From: JAAYJR01 sp964540755
Lineage (GTDB): Bacteria > Bacteroidota > Bacteroidia > Bacteroidales > Prolixibacteraceae
Direction: 5' to 3'
DNA: 30,474 nt
NCBI GenBank assembly: GCA_964540755.1
Contig: CAZIOB010000074.1
Span: 1 to 30,474 of the forward strand
In this document: in pieces, positions 17,041-25,147 of the stretch
How positions within the stretch are numbered: the stretch's first letter is position 1
Layout: each line of letters starts with the position of its first letter
The notes under the pieces: generated by a model
Told to the model about the DNA's origin: nothing
Seen by the model: only the letters and a program-made list of their open reading frames with translations
The model's database searches: none
Program-made: the position numbers and the translations under genes

Positions 17041-17099
17041 GTCCCGGATCCCTTCGGGCTTACTCAGATTTTTTCGTTTCGCCCGGGACAGTATCCGGA
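17041..17099. repeat. GC-rich inverted repeat in the leader of the sigma operon
   Basis: GTCCCGG (17041-17047) and CCGGGAC (17093-17099) are perfect complements. Alternative pairings exist inside: CCC/GGG at 17050-17058 and CGGGC/GCCCG at 17055-17059 and 17091-17095. It stands out as a GC-rich island in AT-rich spacer. It could be a transcript structure or a small dispersed palindromic repeat; no second copy was noticed in the window. Confidence 0.45.
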
Positions 17100-17168
17100 A
17101 CTAAAAATCAAGTCTCGCTGATTTAAACCATTTCCTTTAAAAATAGTCATTGTATTAAACTATGGAGC

Positions 17169-17717
17169 ATGCACAATGATGAAAGCAGACTAGTTGCTGA
17201 CCTTAAGCAGGAGAGCAAAAAGGAATTTGCTTTTGAAAAATTAGTTAAGCTTTACCAGGAAAGGCTTTATCACCATATCCGCAAAATGGTGATTAATCAT
17301 GAAGATACCAACGATATACTTCAAAATACCTTTATTAAAGTCTGGAACAGCATTGACAATTTCAGGGAAGAGTCAACTCTCTACACATGGCTTTACCGGA
17401 TAGCCACAAATGAAACCATCACATTTATAAATTCAAAAAAAAGAAAAAATCTTCTGAACACTGATGATGTTACCGATTATTTAACGGAAAGCCTCAGGAC
17501 AGATCCATATTTCGAAGGCGGTGAAATTGAAATGAAACTACAGCAGGCAATAATCAGATTACCTGAGAAGCAGCGCATAGTTTTTAATATGAGATATTTC
17601 GATGAGATGAAATATGATGATATGTCAAAGATACTTAATACATCCACAGGAGCATTGAAAGCATCTTACCATCATGCAGTCAGGAAAATAGAACAATATA
17701 TAAAAACCAGTGATTAA
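17169..17717 (+). CDS. ECF-type RNA polymerase sigma factor
   Basis: A 182-residue sigma-70 family factor with only regions 2 and 4, the ECF layout. Region 2 spans about 22-90, including DTNDILQNTFIKVWNSIDNF and STLYTWLYRIATN; region 4 spans about 130-178, including LPEKQRIVFNMRYFDEMKYDDMS and the helix-turn-helix with TSTGALKASYHHAVRKI. ATG 17169 is chosen because an upstream ATG (17162) stops after five codons. It is followed by a membrane protein with anti-sigma features and a Spy-like periplasmic protein, a common Bacteroidota arrangement for envelope-stress ECF systems. The target promoters are unknown; the repeat at 18282-18345 before the third gene is one candidate. Confidence 0.92.
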   Translation: MHNDESRLVADLKQESKKEFAFEKLVKLYQERLYHHIRKMVINHEDTNDILQNTFIKVWNSIDNFREESTLYTWLYRIATNETITFINSKKRKNLLNTDDVTDYLTESLRTDPYFEGGEIEMKLQQAIIRLPEKQRIVFNMRYFDEMKYDDMSKILNTSTGALKASYHHAVRKIEQYIKTSD

Positions 17718-17751
17718 ACTTTTAAATATATTTAATGTCAAAGAGAAAAAA

Positions 17752-18213
17752 ATGATGAATGAGCTTGAAAAATTAGCGCCGGAATTATCGAAAATAAAAA
17801 AGAAAAGTCCCTTCAGGGCTCCGGATAACTATTTCGATACCTTTTATCCGCGGCTAAAGATCAAAATTCATGAAGAATATTCCGGGAAAAGAGCGCCTGT
17901 AATCAAATTCCTGAGGCCCGCTCTTCAACTGGCTGCCGGCCTTGCCTTACTGGCAATTTTGATGTATGGGGCCTTTACCTATCTCCTGCCCGGCCGGATT
18001 ATAAGAATAAAGGATTATGCTGAAGCAACATTAACAGAAGAAGAAAGAATTTCAGCATTAATAGAAAAAATTGATGAAAATTCTTTTTTTACACTTATAC
18101 AGGAGCCGGCACAGGAAGAGCGCCATGAGAATCAACAGGATAATGAAGAGTTATTAAACTATCTCAGTTATAATGTGTCAGATTATGAGATTTTCTTAGA
18201 AACCGATTATTAA
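17752..18213 (+). CDS. putative membrane anti-sigma factor
   Basis: A 153-residue protein with one membrane helix (about residues 74-97, LAAGLALLAILMYGAFTYLL). The N-terminal cytoplasmic part contains SPFRAPDNYFDTF, a motif I associate with Bacteroidota membrane proteins encoded after ECF sigma genes; there is no zinc HxxxCxxC motif. The acidic C-terminal part lies outside. I start at ATG 17752 with the motif soon after; an in-frame GTG at 17710 overlaps the sigma stop and would add 14 residues. Position and topology argue for control of the sigma factor at 17169, but the family is inferred, not recognised by name. Confidence 0.65.
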   Translation: MMNELEKLAPELSKIKKKSPFRAPDNYFDTFYPRLKIKIHEEYSGKRAPVIKFLRPALQLAAGLALLAILMYGAFTYLLPGRIIRIKDYAEATLTEEERISALIEKIDENSFFTLIQEPAQEERHENQQDNEELLNYLSYNVSDYEIFLETDY

Positions 18214-18281
18214 CAATACCGTTGCGAAAAAAAAATAATTTTAAAATTTTAAACGGCATGATTAAAAAATCTATCAGGAAT

Positions 18282-18345
18282 ATGATTAAACTTATGCGAG
18301 TTCTATACTATACCTTTAAAAATAATTAATTTTAATTATATGAAA
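18282..18345 (+). repeat. conserved leader element, copy C
   Basis: A 64-base copy; relative to copy B it has one deleted base near position 10 and five substitutions. It ends in ATGAAA at 18340-18345, the start of the Spy-like gene. The left arm here is CTATACTATA, so the hairpin seen in copies B and D is not intact. Upstream AAACGGCAT (18251-18259) resembles the shared block of the other copies. Confidence 0.8.
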
Positions 18346-18798
18346 AAAATATTAACAACGATAGCCATTATTGCAATAATTGCAGGGACAAATGCAATTG
18401 CTCAAGATAAAGACCACAAAGACAAGTGGGAAAAATACCGTTCGGAAAAAATTGCTTTTCTGACCTCTGCGCTGGAATTAACCCCTGAAGAAGCACAGAA
18501 TTTCTGGCCGGTTTACAATCAAATGGAACAGGAAAGATGGGAAGCCCAGAGATTACGCCGTGAAATGGGAGGGAAAGTCATGGATGCGGGAAAATCGTTA
18601 TCTGACAATGAGATAACAAAACTTACAAGGGAATATGCCGGCAGTTTACAAAAAGAGGCTGATATACTTGTAAAATATAATGAAAAATTCCTGAAAATTA
18701 TTCCCCCTGAAAAAGTCCTGCAATTATATAAATCAGAAAATGAATTCAGGATGCATATGATCAGGAAATACCGTGACAGGCATAAAAACGGACAATAA
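18340..18798 (+). CDS. Spy/CpxP-like periplasmic protein
   Basis: A 152-residue protein with a clear signal peptide (residues 1 to about 21, hydrophobic IAIIAIIAG and AIA before the likely cut). The mature part is almost all helical and charged, with the LTPEEAQNFWPVYNQME motif of the LTxxQ-like small periplasmic proteins. In the Cpx and Spy families such proteins sense or buffer misfolded envelope proteins. It is the third gene after the sigma and putative anti-sigma genes, after a 126-base gap that holds repeat copy C, so it may have its own promoter. A role as sensor or output of the ECF system is inference. Confidence 0.7.
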   Translation: MKKILTTIAIIAIIAGTNAIAQDKDHKDKWEKYRSEKIAFLTSALELTPEEAQNFWPVYNQMEQERWEAQRLRREMGGKVMDAGKSLSDNEITKLTREYAGSLQKEADILVKYNEKFLKIIPPEKVLQLYKSENEFRMHMIRKYRDRHKNGQ

Positions 18799-18832
18799 AT
18801 CTCATTTAGTTAGAATGAATAGGGAGCAACCA

Positions 18833-18877
18833 TAAAAATAATCTTTGTTATCTGTACATATCAGATTTACAAAGATT
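18833..18877 (-). terminator. likely terminator of the DUF4870-like gene
   Basis: On the minus strand AATCTTTG (18877-18870) pairs with CAAAGATT (18847-18840), with a second inner stem ATCTG/CAGAT. Five T follow at 18838-18834. The stem overlaps the stop codon at 18867-18869. It could also slow the convergent transcript. Confidence 0.5.
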
Positions 18878-19157
18878 TAAACCATTCCTGAAAATACTTC
18901 CCAATCCACGGGGTTTCTTTCTTTTCACCCTGCAATGACCCAATCAGGCTCATGATCCAGAAAACGAAAACTATGATTGATAGTATCCAGCCAATTATTG
19001 GAATAAAAGACAAAATCAGTCCTATAAGATAGAGACCCAACAACTGCCGGATATAATAACTGGCAAATTCATCCTTTTCGGAACTATTCAGGACAAGGGC
19101 AATGATCCAGCCTATCAGGGTGATGTGTGCAACGATTGCTTTTGTTTTACCATCCAT
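18867..19157 (-). CDS. small membrane protein, DUF4870-like
   Basis: A 96-residue protein with about three hydrophobic segments (9-24, 40-60 and 61-78) and a short cytoplasmic C-terminus. The opening KTKAIVAHITLIGWIIALVLN and the ASYYIRQLLGLYLIGLI segment match the DUF4870/Tic20-like family of small membrane proteins. Its role is unknown. It lies alone between convergent and co-directional genes and has a likely terminator at its 3' end. Confidence 0.75.
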   Translation of the reverse strand: MDGKTKAIVAHITLIGWIIALVLNSSEKDEFASYYIRQLLGLYLIGLILSFIPIIGWILSIIVFVFWIMSLIGSLQGEKKETPWIGKYFQEWFKSL

Positions 19158-19206
19158 TTCAATTAATTTTAATTAGTTCTGTAAATTAAATAAATTATTA
19201 ATTGTT

Positions 19207-19253
19207 TAACAAAAATTTTTTTCTATAAAAACGGATTAATAAAAATTTTGTTA
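19207..19253 (-). terminator. AT-only hairpin after ribBA
   Basis: TAACAAAAATTTTT (19207-19220) and AAAAATTTTGTTA (19241-19253) pair with a single bulge around a 20-base loop, directly after the ribBA stop. All-AT stems are weak, so it is a tentative terminator. Confidence 0.3.
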
Positions 19254-20486
19254 TCAGATATCATAGTTAAAATTCTTAAGATGATGCCCCATACGGTCAC
19301 GTTTTGTCCTTAAATATTCGTTATTGTACTTATTTGGAGCGATCTCTATAGGGACGATTTCTGTAACCTCCAGGCCAAATCCTTCTAATCCGACTCTTTT
19401 AACAGGATTGTTAGTCAGCAGCCTCATTTTTGTAACCCCGAGGTTTCTCAATATTTGTGCGCCAACTCCATAATCACGCTCATCAGCTTTAAATCCAAGA
19501 TGAAGATTGGCATCGATAGTATCAAGCCCCTGATCCTGCAATTTATAAGCAGCAATCTTATTCACAAGTCCTATTCCCCTGCCTTCCTGCATCATATATA
19601 CGATAACGCCCTTCCCTTCCTTCTCAACCATTTCCATAGCCTTATGAAGCTGATCTCCGCATTCACAGCGCAGGGAGCCAAAAATATCTCCTGTCATACA
19701 AGAGGAATGAACCCTTACAAGAACAGGTTCACCAGCTTGCCATTTACCTTTTATCAGAGCTACATGTTCCGCCCCGTTTGATTTCTGACGAAAAGGCACT
19801 ATCCGGAATTTACCGTACCGGGTTGGAAGATTGACCACTTCTCCCCTGTCTATTAAACTTTCATTCTGAAATAAAAAAGAGATAAGATCCTTTATTGTTA
19901 TTATTTTAAGATTAAATTTTTCCGCAAGCTGAATAAGTTGTGGCAATCTTGCCATGGTACCGTCGTCATTCATAATCTCAACAAGGGCACCTGACGGATA
20001 TAATCCGGCCAGTCTGGTAAGGTCAACAGCAGCTTCTGTATGTCCGCTTCGGCGCAGGACACCCCTTTCTTTTGCTTTCAAAGGAAAAATATGGCCGGGC
20101 CTTGCTAAATCGGATGGTTTTGTTTTGCTGTCAACCAGCATTCTAATAGTAGTTGCCCTGTCCAACGCTGAAATACCTGTAGTGACATAAGGATGAATAG
20201 CATCTACAGAGACTGTGAACTGCGTTTCATGAAAAGATGTATTCTGGCCTACCATAAGATCGAGATCCAGCTGTTCACAGCGCTCTTCTGTGAGAGCAAC
20301 ACATATGAGGCCTCTCCCGTGGATGGTCATAAAGTTAATTATTTCGGGAGTCACTAATTCAGAGGCTACAATAAAGTCCCCCTCATTTTCCCTGTCCTCA
20401 TCATCAACAACAATTACTAATTCTCCGTTTTTTATAGCCGCCACGGCTTCAGGTATTGTATTCAACTTTATACTCATATCACTCAT
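19254..20486 (-). CDS. ribBA: bifunctional 3,4-dihydroxy-2-butanone-4-phosphate synthase / GTP cyclohydrolase II
   Basis: RibBA supplies both precursors of riboflavin. The N-terminal half (about 1-205) makes dihydroxybutanone phosphate from ribulose-5-phosphate: the acidic loop DDEDRENEGD is at 28-37 and RSGHTEAA near 146-153. The C-terminal half (about 208-405) opens GTP: RVHSSCMTGDIFGSLRCECG holds the zinc ligands Cys263, Cys274 and Cys276, followed by EGRGIGLVNK and the NNPVKR segment. I start at ATG 20486 (MSDMSIK), giving 410 residues. An open extension to 20621 runs into the upstream glycosyltransferase in another frame and has no family counterpart. It lies 77 bases after the GT2 gene on the same strand; no FMN riboswitch was recognised upstream. 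Confidence 0.95.
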   Translation of the reverse strand: MSDMSIKLNTIPEAVAAIKNGELVIVVDDEDRENEGDFIVASELVTPEIINFMTIHGRGLICVALTEERCEQLDLDLMVGQNTSFHETQFTVSVDAIHPYVTTGISALDRATTIRMLVDSKTKPSDLARPGHIFPLKAKERGVLRRSGHTEAAVDLTRLAGLYPSGALVEIMNDDGTMARLPQLIQLAEKFNLKIITIKDLISFLFQNESLIDRGEVVNLPTRYGKFRIVPFRQKSNGAEHVALIKGKWQAGEPVLVRVHSSCMTGDIFGSLRCECGDQLHKAMEMVEKEGKGVIVYMMQEGRGIGLVNKIAAYKLQDQGLDTIDANLHLGFKADERDYGVGAQILRNLGVTKMRLLTNNPVKRVGLEGFGLEVTEIVPIEIAPNKYNNEYLRTKRDRMGHHLKNFNYDI

Positions 20487-20563
20487 CTTATTATGCCTTC
20501 CTGTTATAAAACACCGTAAAATTACAATAAATAATTGATAAAAAAATAAATCATAAAACTGTC

Positions 20564-21748
20564 TTATGCTCGTTTGGACTTCTCCCAGGAGGCCGGCTGC
20601 CTGCCTCTTAAATAACGCCATATCCCTCTAAGTGCAGCGTAATTGATCAATATAAAATAATAAGGTATGAAAAGTAATTTAAACCGTATTTTCCGATTTT
20701 CTAAAAAATAACCAACTATAGCCAGCAGATAAATCAATATCTGAATATAAAATATAAAAGAATAAAAGTTAAATTCAGTCAGCCACCCCTCCTGCCACAC
20801 TATAATCAAGTTCATAATAAACAACAGGAACAATGATAATGGTGCCAATGTCCACCTGAGTACTTTATGGGAAATATATTGCCATGTAAGCATCCCATAC
20901 CTGAAAGGATTTAAAAGCTTATGAAGCCGGAACAGCGCCTGCATACCCCCGGCAGCGATCCTTACTTTCCGCTTTAACTCTTCCTTGACATTAAGCGATG
21001 CTGTCTCCTCTGCAAATGCTTCGGAAGTATAAGCTATCCGGTATCCTTTGCAGGCAATACGCAAAGAAATAATGAAATCATCCAATATAGTATCCGGCTC
21101 CACATCCTCAAAAAGCTCATGCCTGATTGCAAACAGTTCACCAACAGCCCCCACTGCAGAATTCAGTTCAGCATCCATCTTTTTCAGCCACGACTCATAT
21201 CTCCAGTAAATTCCTTCACCTGCAGCTGCTGCATCGTCTGCCTCACTCTCAATAATTCTTTTTTCCCCTGCTACACATCCCGTTTCCGGATCACTGAACT
21301 GACGTACTATTTCACGAACCGCATTTTTATTCATCAAAGTGTTTGTATCGGAAAAAATGACGATTGGCGCTTTAACAAACTGCATCCCCCTGTTCATTGC
21401 ATGCATTTTGCCCCTTCTCTCGGGGAGATGATGAACCTCCATGTTAGCATACTGCCTTAATAAATCCGGCGTACCATCATCAGAGCCGTCGGTGATCCAT
21501 AAATAACGAATTTTTTCACGGGGGTAATCGAGTTGTAATAAATTATTTATTTTTTGTTCAATATAATCCTTTTCGTTATAGGCAGTAACAAAAAGGCATA
21601 CATCCGGCTCATAATCCACGGGTATCTTTGGTTTCCGGGGCAGGCAAAAACGCTTAAACAGGTTAAGAAAAAATAAAATCAAAGCATAACCAACATAGGT
21701 GTAGATTAAAACAGAAAAAAATATCCAGAAAATAATTTTGAAAATCAT
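20564..21748 (-). CDS. GT2-family membrane glycosyltransferase
   Basis: A 394-residue processive-type GT-A enzyme. It has an N-terminal membrane helix (about 3-27) and a catalytic domain starting DVCLFVTAYNEKDYIEQKI with TDGSDDGT (the nucleotide site) and FSDTNTLM (DxD-like, Asp near 133). A TILDDF acceptor-site motif follows, then a KVRIAAGGMQ segment in place of QxxRW. Three or more C-terminal helices follow at about 285-370. It resembles cellulose-synthase or PgaC-like enzymes and likely adds sugars to an envelope glycan at the membrane; donor and acceptor are unknown. Its ATG overlaps the stop of the GT4 gene by 4 bases (21745-21748), so the two are translated together. Confidence 0.85.
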   Translation of the reverse strand: MIFKIIFWIFFSVLIYTYVGYALILFFLNLFKRFCLPRKPKIPVDYEPDVCLFVTAYNEKDYIEQKINNLLQLDYPREKIRYLWITDGSDDGTPDLLRQYANMEVHHLPERRGKMHAMNRGMQFVKAPIVIFSDTNTLMNKNAVREIVRQFSDPETGCVAGEKRIIESEADDAAAAGEGIYWRYESWLKKMDAELNSAVGAVGELFAIRHELFEDVEPDTILDDFIISLRIACKGYRIAYTSEAFAEETASLNVKEELKRKVRIAAGGMQALFRLHKLLNPFRYGMLTWQYISHKVLRWTLAPLSLFLLFIMNLIIVWQEGWLTEFNFYSFIFYIQILIYLLAIVGYFLENRKIRFKLLFIPYYFILINYAALRGIWRYLRGRQPASWEKSKRA

Positions 21749-22947
21749 TCTGTATGCTTTTTATAAAAACCTGCCAGGCCTCCTGCTAACGACAAATTAT
21801 CAAATTTTTGCTGAATATACTCAATGGCATTGGCACTAATCATTTTAAAAAGGTCCTGATCAGTAATCAATCGCTCTATTTCATCTAAAAACTCCTTTTC
21901 ATTATCAGCAATCAGGATATTTTTGCCGGAAATAGTTGATATCCCTTCCGTACCGATTGGGGTAGTAACTATAGGCTTACCCAGAGCCATGCCCTCAATA
22001 ATCTTTATTCGCATTCCACTGCCGGAAAAAAGAGGCACGATCATAATCGATTTAGAATTCATGAAATCATAGGCATCAGCTATCTCTCCCATATAAACTA
22101 TATTGGGAGCATTAAATCTCCTGACAAGCCAGTCAGGAGCGCTCCTCCCCGCAATATAAAACTTAATTGACGGGAATTTCTTATGAATTTGAGGCCAGCA
22201 TCTGTCTAAGAACCAGACAAGCCCCTCCTGATTAGGGCCCCATTCCAGCGAACCAATATGAAACAGCGAAGGATGTTCCAGTTTTTTTGAATGAGGGACA
22301 AGAACTTTGGTATCTATCCCGGTAGGAGAAACATAAACCGGTTTTTTATTCCCCATCTGGTTAAGTATAATACCATCACGTTCAGTGATTGGCACAAGTA
22401 AGTCGTAACTATTCAAAAAACCTTTTTCGAAAGATCGTATCCTTTTAGCCAATATCTTTATATATAATTTTTTTAGCCCTTTAGATAAATCAGCTGTACG
22501 CTCCCATATTTCATTCTCAATGTTATGCGCCCTATATACGATTTTCGCATCAGAATATTTACGAATAACCGGTATATACGGACAAACATATAATCCTTCC
22601 AGCTGAACAATATCGAACTGTTTTTCCTGCAATATTTTTTTTAACTCCTGTGCAAATGGCCTGGAAATGAATCTTACCGCATTATATGGTTTCCCCGAAA
22701 AAAACAGGTTAATAAAAGCACAGAAAGCAGAAGTACGGGCAGGCACATCAACAAGCCTGAACTCCCCCCAATCCTTTACTGATTCGGGTATATCAGCATA
22801 ATCAATATGATGTTTGGCCGTATTCATGGACAATACGGTCACTTTATGCCCGAGCATTGCAAAACCCCTTGTAAGATTCATACAGGCTATGGCGCCCCCG
22901 TCTTTAGTTGGATAAGGAACTTTATTTGTAACCTGTAAAATCTTCAT
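21745..22947 (-). CDS. GT4-family glycosyltransferase
   Basis: A 400-residue GT-B enzyme. The N-terminal acceptor domain starts MKILQVTNKVPYPTKDGGAI, with the glycine-rich loop of the family; the C-terminal donor domain has FHIGSLEWGPNQEGL and then GSGMRIKIIEGMALGKPIV at about 313-331, with the Glu of the EX7E motif. It has no membrane helix and should act at the cytoplasmic face. The donor sugar is unknown. It overlaps the permease upstream and the GT2 gene downstream by 4 bases each, so the three form one tightly coupled unit. This ties sugar transfer to the envelope, though LptF/G and ribBA have no known need of these enzymes. Confidence 0.88.
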   Translation of the reverse strand: MKILQVTNKVPYPTKDGGAIACMNLTRGFAMLGHKVTVLSMNTAKHHIDYADIPESVKDWGEFRLVDVPARTSAFCAFINLFFSGKPYNAVRFISRPFAQELKKILQEKQFDIVQLEGLYVCPYIPVIRKYSDAKIVYRAHNIENEIWERTADLSKGLKKLYIKILAKRIRSFEKGFLNSYDLLVPITERDGIILNQMGNKKPVYVSPTGIDTKVLVPHSKKLEHPSLFHIGSLEWGPNQEGLVWFLDRCWPQIHKKFPSIKFYIAGRSAPDWLVRRFNAPNIVYMGEIADAYDFMNSKSIMIVPLFSGSGMRIKIIEGMALGKPIVTTPIGTEGISTISGKNILIADNEKEFLDEIERLITDQDLFKMISANAIEYIQQKFDNLSLAGGLAGFYKKHTE

Positions 22948-24428
22948 ATTCTTCTTTTTAACTTAGAAAAAATCTTTTCAATTCCCAACTTATCCAAAAG
23001 TTTGCTATATGTCTCTGCGCTCATAAGCGCGGCATCTGCTGCAGCCTTATATGCCAGCCACAGTCCTATTGGCAGGAAAATAAATGAGGAAAACCACATT
23101 CCGGCAAACATAGCCCATACATCCTCGCGTGCAGATTTTTCACCGGTCATGGAAATTATATAATAAGCAATAAACAGAAGAATGGAGACTACGACCGGCA
23201 TTCCCAGTCCCCCTTTTCTTATAATAGCACCTAAAGGTGCACCGATAAAAAAGAAAATCAGTACGGCAATGGAAAGTGTGTATTTCCGGTGTCTTTCCAT
23301 AGTATATTTATTAAGCAATTTCTTCCTGTTATATAACTGGTCATCATGAAGATTAATAGTTTGTACGTTATTTCGTGCTTCATTCAATGCAGCCTCCGTT
23401 ATTTCCGCTTTAACCCATCTGTCCTGCTTCTCAAAATATTCCATTACATTAAATATGGAATCAGCTTTTATATCCACTTGACGTTTCAATGAATCATGCC
23501 TGGCCATATGGTTATAAATATTCTGAGTAACAGGGGAATTGATCCTTACCTGAAATATAAAATCTTTCAACCGTTTATAATAATCACCCCCCAGTGAATC
23601 TTCCATGAATTTCAGCTGTTTGATATCCAGCATCCGGTAGGTATTCCTGAAAATATTTTCATCGCGCCTGTTGAACTCAAATCCGCTTACCCGTACACGG
23701 ATAGTCTCTTCCTTAAATTTATCCCGGCGAAAAGGGTAATTTTTCCCTGACCTGCGGTCTGTCCTTGAAGTTTTTTCTTCTGAATAGTTGATCCCGTTAT
23801 AGAGGTTCAGCACCATATATTTTTTATCCTCCGTGATTCTCAAAAACCCTGAGTCAGCCACAGTAACACTTTCGTTGGTCTTATTGTCAGTGTGTTCATA
23901 GATCAAAAGGTCCTTTAACATATTGGTCCTTTTATCTTTACTCCCGACTCGTATGCTGTATCCGTCCATTTCATTAGTGAATACACCTTCCTGTAATACA
24001 AGTTCAGGGCGCTGCTGTTTCACACTCCAGAGCAGTGTTGTAAATCGCAGATTAGTATTGGGAAGTATATAATTTGAAAAATAAAAAGCTATAACGGTCA
24101 CTAACAAAGCAATAAAAAAAAGTGGTTTCATTATACGGATAAGTGAGATTCCGGAGGACTTCATCGCAACAAGCTCATAATTTTCTCCAAGAGCCCCAAA
24201 GGCCATTATCGAGGCAAGAAGCATAGCAAGAGGAAAGGCGTAAGGAAGGACGCCAAATGACGCATAAAACAACATCTCTCCCAAGACGTTAAAATCCAAA
24301 CCCTTACCAACCATGTCATCTACGTATTTCCATAAAAACTGCATGAGTAATACGAAAACGACAATGAAAAAGGTCATAAAAAACGGCCCCAGAAAAGTTT
24401 TAATAATATACCAGTCTAACCTTTTCAT
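22944..24428 (-). CDS. LptF/LptG-family permease (YjgP/YjgQ)
   Basis: The family forms the membrane channel of the LPS export ABC complex LptB2FG. The 494-residue protein has three N-terminal helices (about 12-34, 50-75 and 100-122), a long periplasmic domain (about 125-385) and three C-terminal helices (about 388-405, 410-428 and 440-462). MKRLDWYIIKTFLGPFFMTF and AFPLAMLLASIMAFGALGENYELVAMKSSGIS are the family signature. It is about 130 residues longer than E. coli LptF or LptG, the extra lying in the periplasmic domain, as in other Bacteroidota. Whether it acts as LptF or LptG cannot be decided. It heads the GT4-GT2-ribBA run; its promoter was not identified. Confidence 0.88.
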   Translation of the reverse strand: MKRLDWYIIKTFLGPFFMTFFIVVFVLLMQFLWKYVDDMVGKGLDFNVLGEMLFYASFGVLPYAFPLAMLLASIMAFGALGENYELVAMKSSGISLIRIMKPLFFIALLVTVIAFYFSNYILPNTNLRFTTLLWSVKQQRPELVLQEGVFTNEMDGYSIRVGSKDKRTNMLKDLLIYEHTDNKTNESVTVADSGFLRITEDKKYMVLNLYNGINYSEEKTSRTDRRSGKNYPFRRDKFKEETIRVRVSGFEFNRRDENIFRNTYRMLDIKQLKFMEDSLGGDYYKRLKDFIFQVRINSPVTQNIYNHMARHDSLKRQVDIKADSIFNVMEYFEKQDRWVKAEITEAALNEARNNVQTINLHDDQLYNRKKLLNKYTMERHRKYTLSIAVLIFFFIGAPLGAIIRKGGLGMPVVVSILLFIAYYIISMTGEKSAREDVWAMFAGMWFSSFIFLPIGLWLAYKAAADAALMSAETYSKLLDKLGIEKIFSKLKRRI

Positions 24429-24691
24429 TTACCAGGAATTACCATTACTTAAAGATAAAACATGAAATAACTGTTACAGATATATTTATTCTTTTTTGTT
24501 AGTTTCATAAACAGAACTTACCTGCTCCATATTCTAATAATTATCTTCCGGGAAATCAGGAGATTCGTCGCTACAAAACCAATATTATACCCCATCATGA
24601 TTCCCTTGTTTATGTTGCTGCATTCCCCCTCACAAATCTATATTACAACAAGGTTTACAAAGCTATATTATTATTTTTAGAATTTATATGG

Positions 24692-24709
24692 CTTGAAAAT
24701 ATTTTCAAG
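24692..24709. repeat. 18-base perfect palindrome
   Basis: CTTGAAAATATTTTCAAG is its own reverse complement. It lies inside the 17-codon open frame that starts at the ATGAAA of repeat copy D. It could be a dimeric regulator site or the stem of a hairpin. Confidence 0.6.
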
Positions 24710-24724
24710 GCCCTTTAACAAACA

Positions 24725-24789
24725 TTTCATATGATTAAAATTAATTAATTTCAAAGGCATCATATGGAACTCGAATAAGTTGCCATCAT
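24725..24789 (-). repeat. conserved leader element, copy D (orphan)
   Basis: This 65-base copy matches copy B at 57 of 65 positions. The perfect arms CATATGAT and ATCATATG are kept. It ends in ATGAAA (24730-24725), but the frame that follows is only 17 codons and no known gene lies downstream before lptF/G 296 bases away. The upstream relic of the shared block is ATACGGGCAT (24819-24810). Confidence 0.8.
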
Positions 24790-25147
24790 ACCACCGGGTG
24801 TTTTACACTATGCCCGTATTATTATTTGTTAAATATTTATGAATTAAATAACTAAAGTGATGTTATAATTAAATTCTGCGGGGTGCATTAATAGCGGAAA
24901 ACACAATAAAAAATTTTGAAAGCGCACCTATGCCAATCTGAAACGAGTAATGTATTATCGTTCACACAGGTTGAACATTATAAATGACGAGTTTCATCTA
25001 ATAACTTTAAAAGAAACAATTATAATGAAGATTAACAGATTTTAATTTTAAATTTTCAGGTGTAATGTAATGAAATTAACATTTTCAATAATGAGGTGTA
25101 TCGGATATTAATTTTTGATATTCCTGTGTAAGTAAAAATTTATAAGA

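Larger units (their letters stand above)
24429..25147. other. 719-base intergenic region without a gene
   Basis: No credible coding frame or RNA gene was found. The region holds repeat copy D (24725-24789), an 18-base palindrome (24692-24709) and a possible long-range GGTGC/GCACC pairing between about 24880 and 24930. A GAAACGAGT block near 24940, like the upstream block of the repeat, faces a partial inverted copy ACGAGTTTC near 24990. It is the longest gap in the window and may be a decayed locus. Confidence 0.6.

Noticed and set aside
19162..19176. Fifth copy of the leader element before the DUF4870-like gene
   Set aside because: Only an AATTAATTTTAATT stretch is shared; the rest of the element is absent and the orientation does not fit.
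20487..20621. N-terminal extension of RibBA by 45 residues
   Set aside because: It overlaps the 3' end of the GT2 gene, has no counterpart in the family, and a good ATG lies at 20486 just before the first conserved strand.
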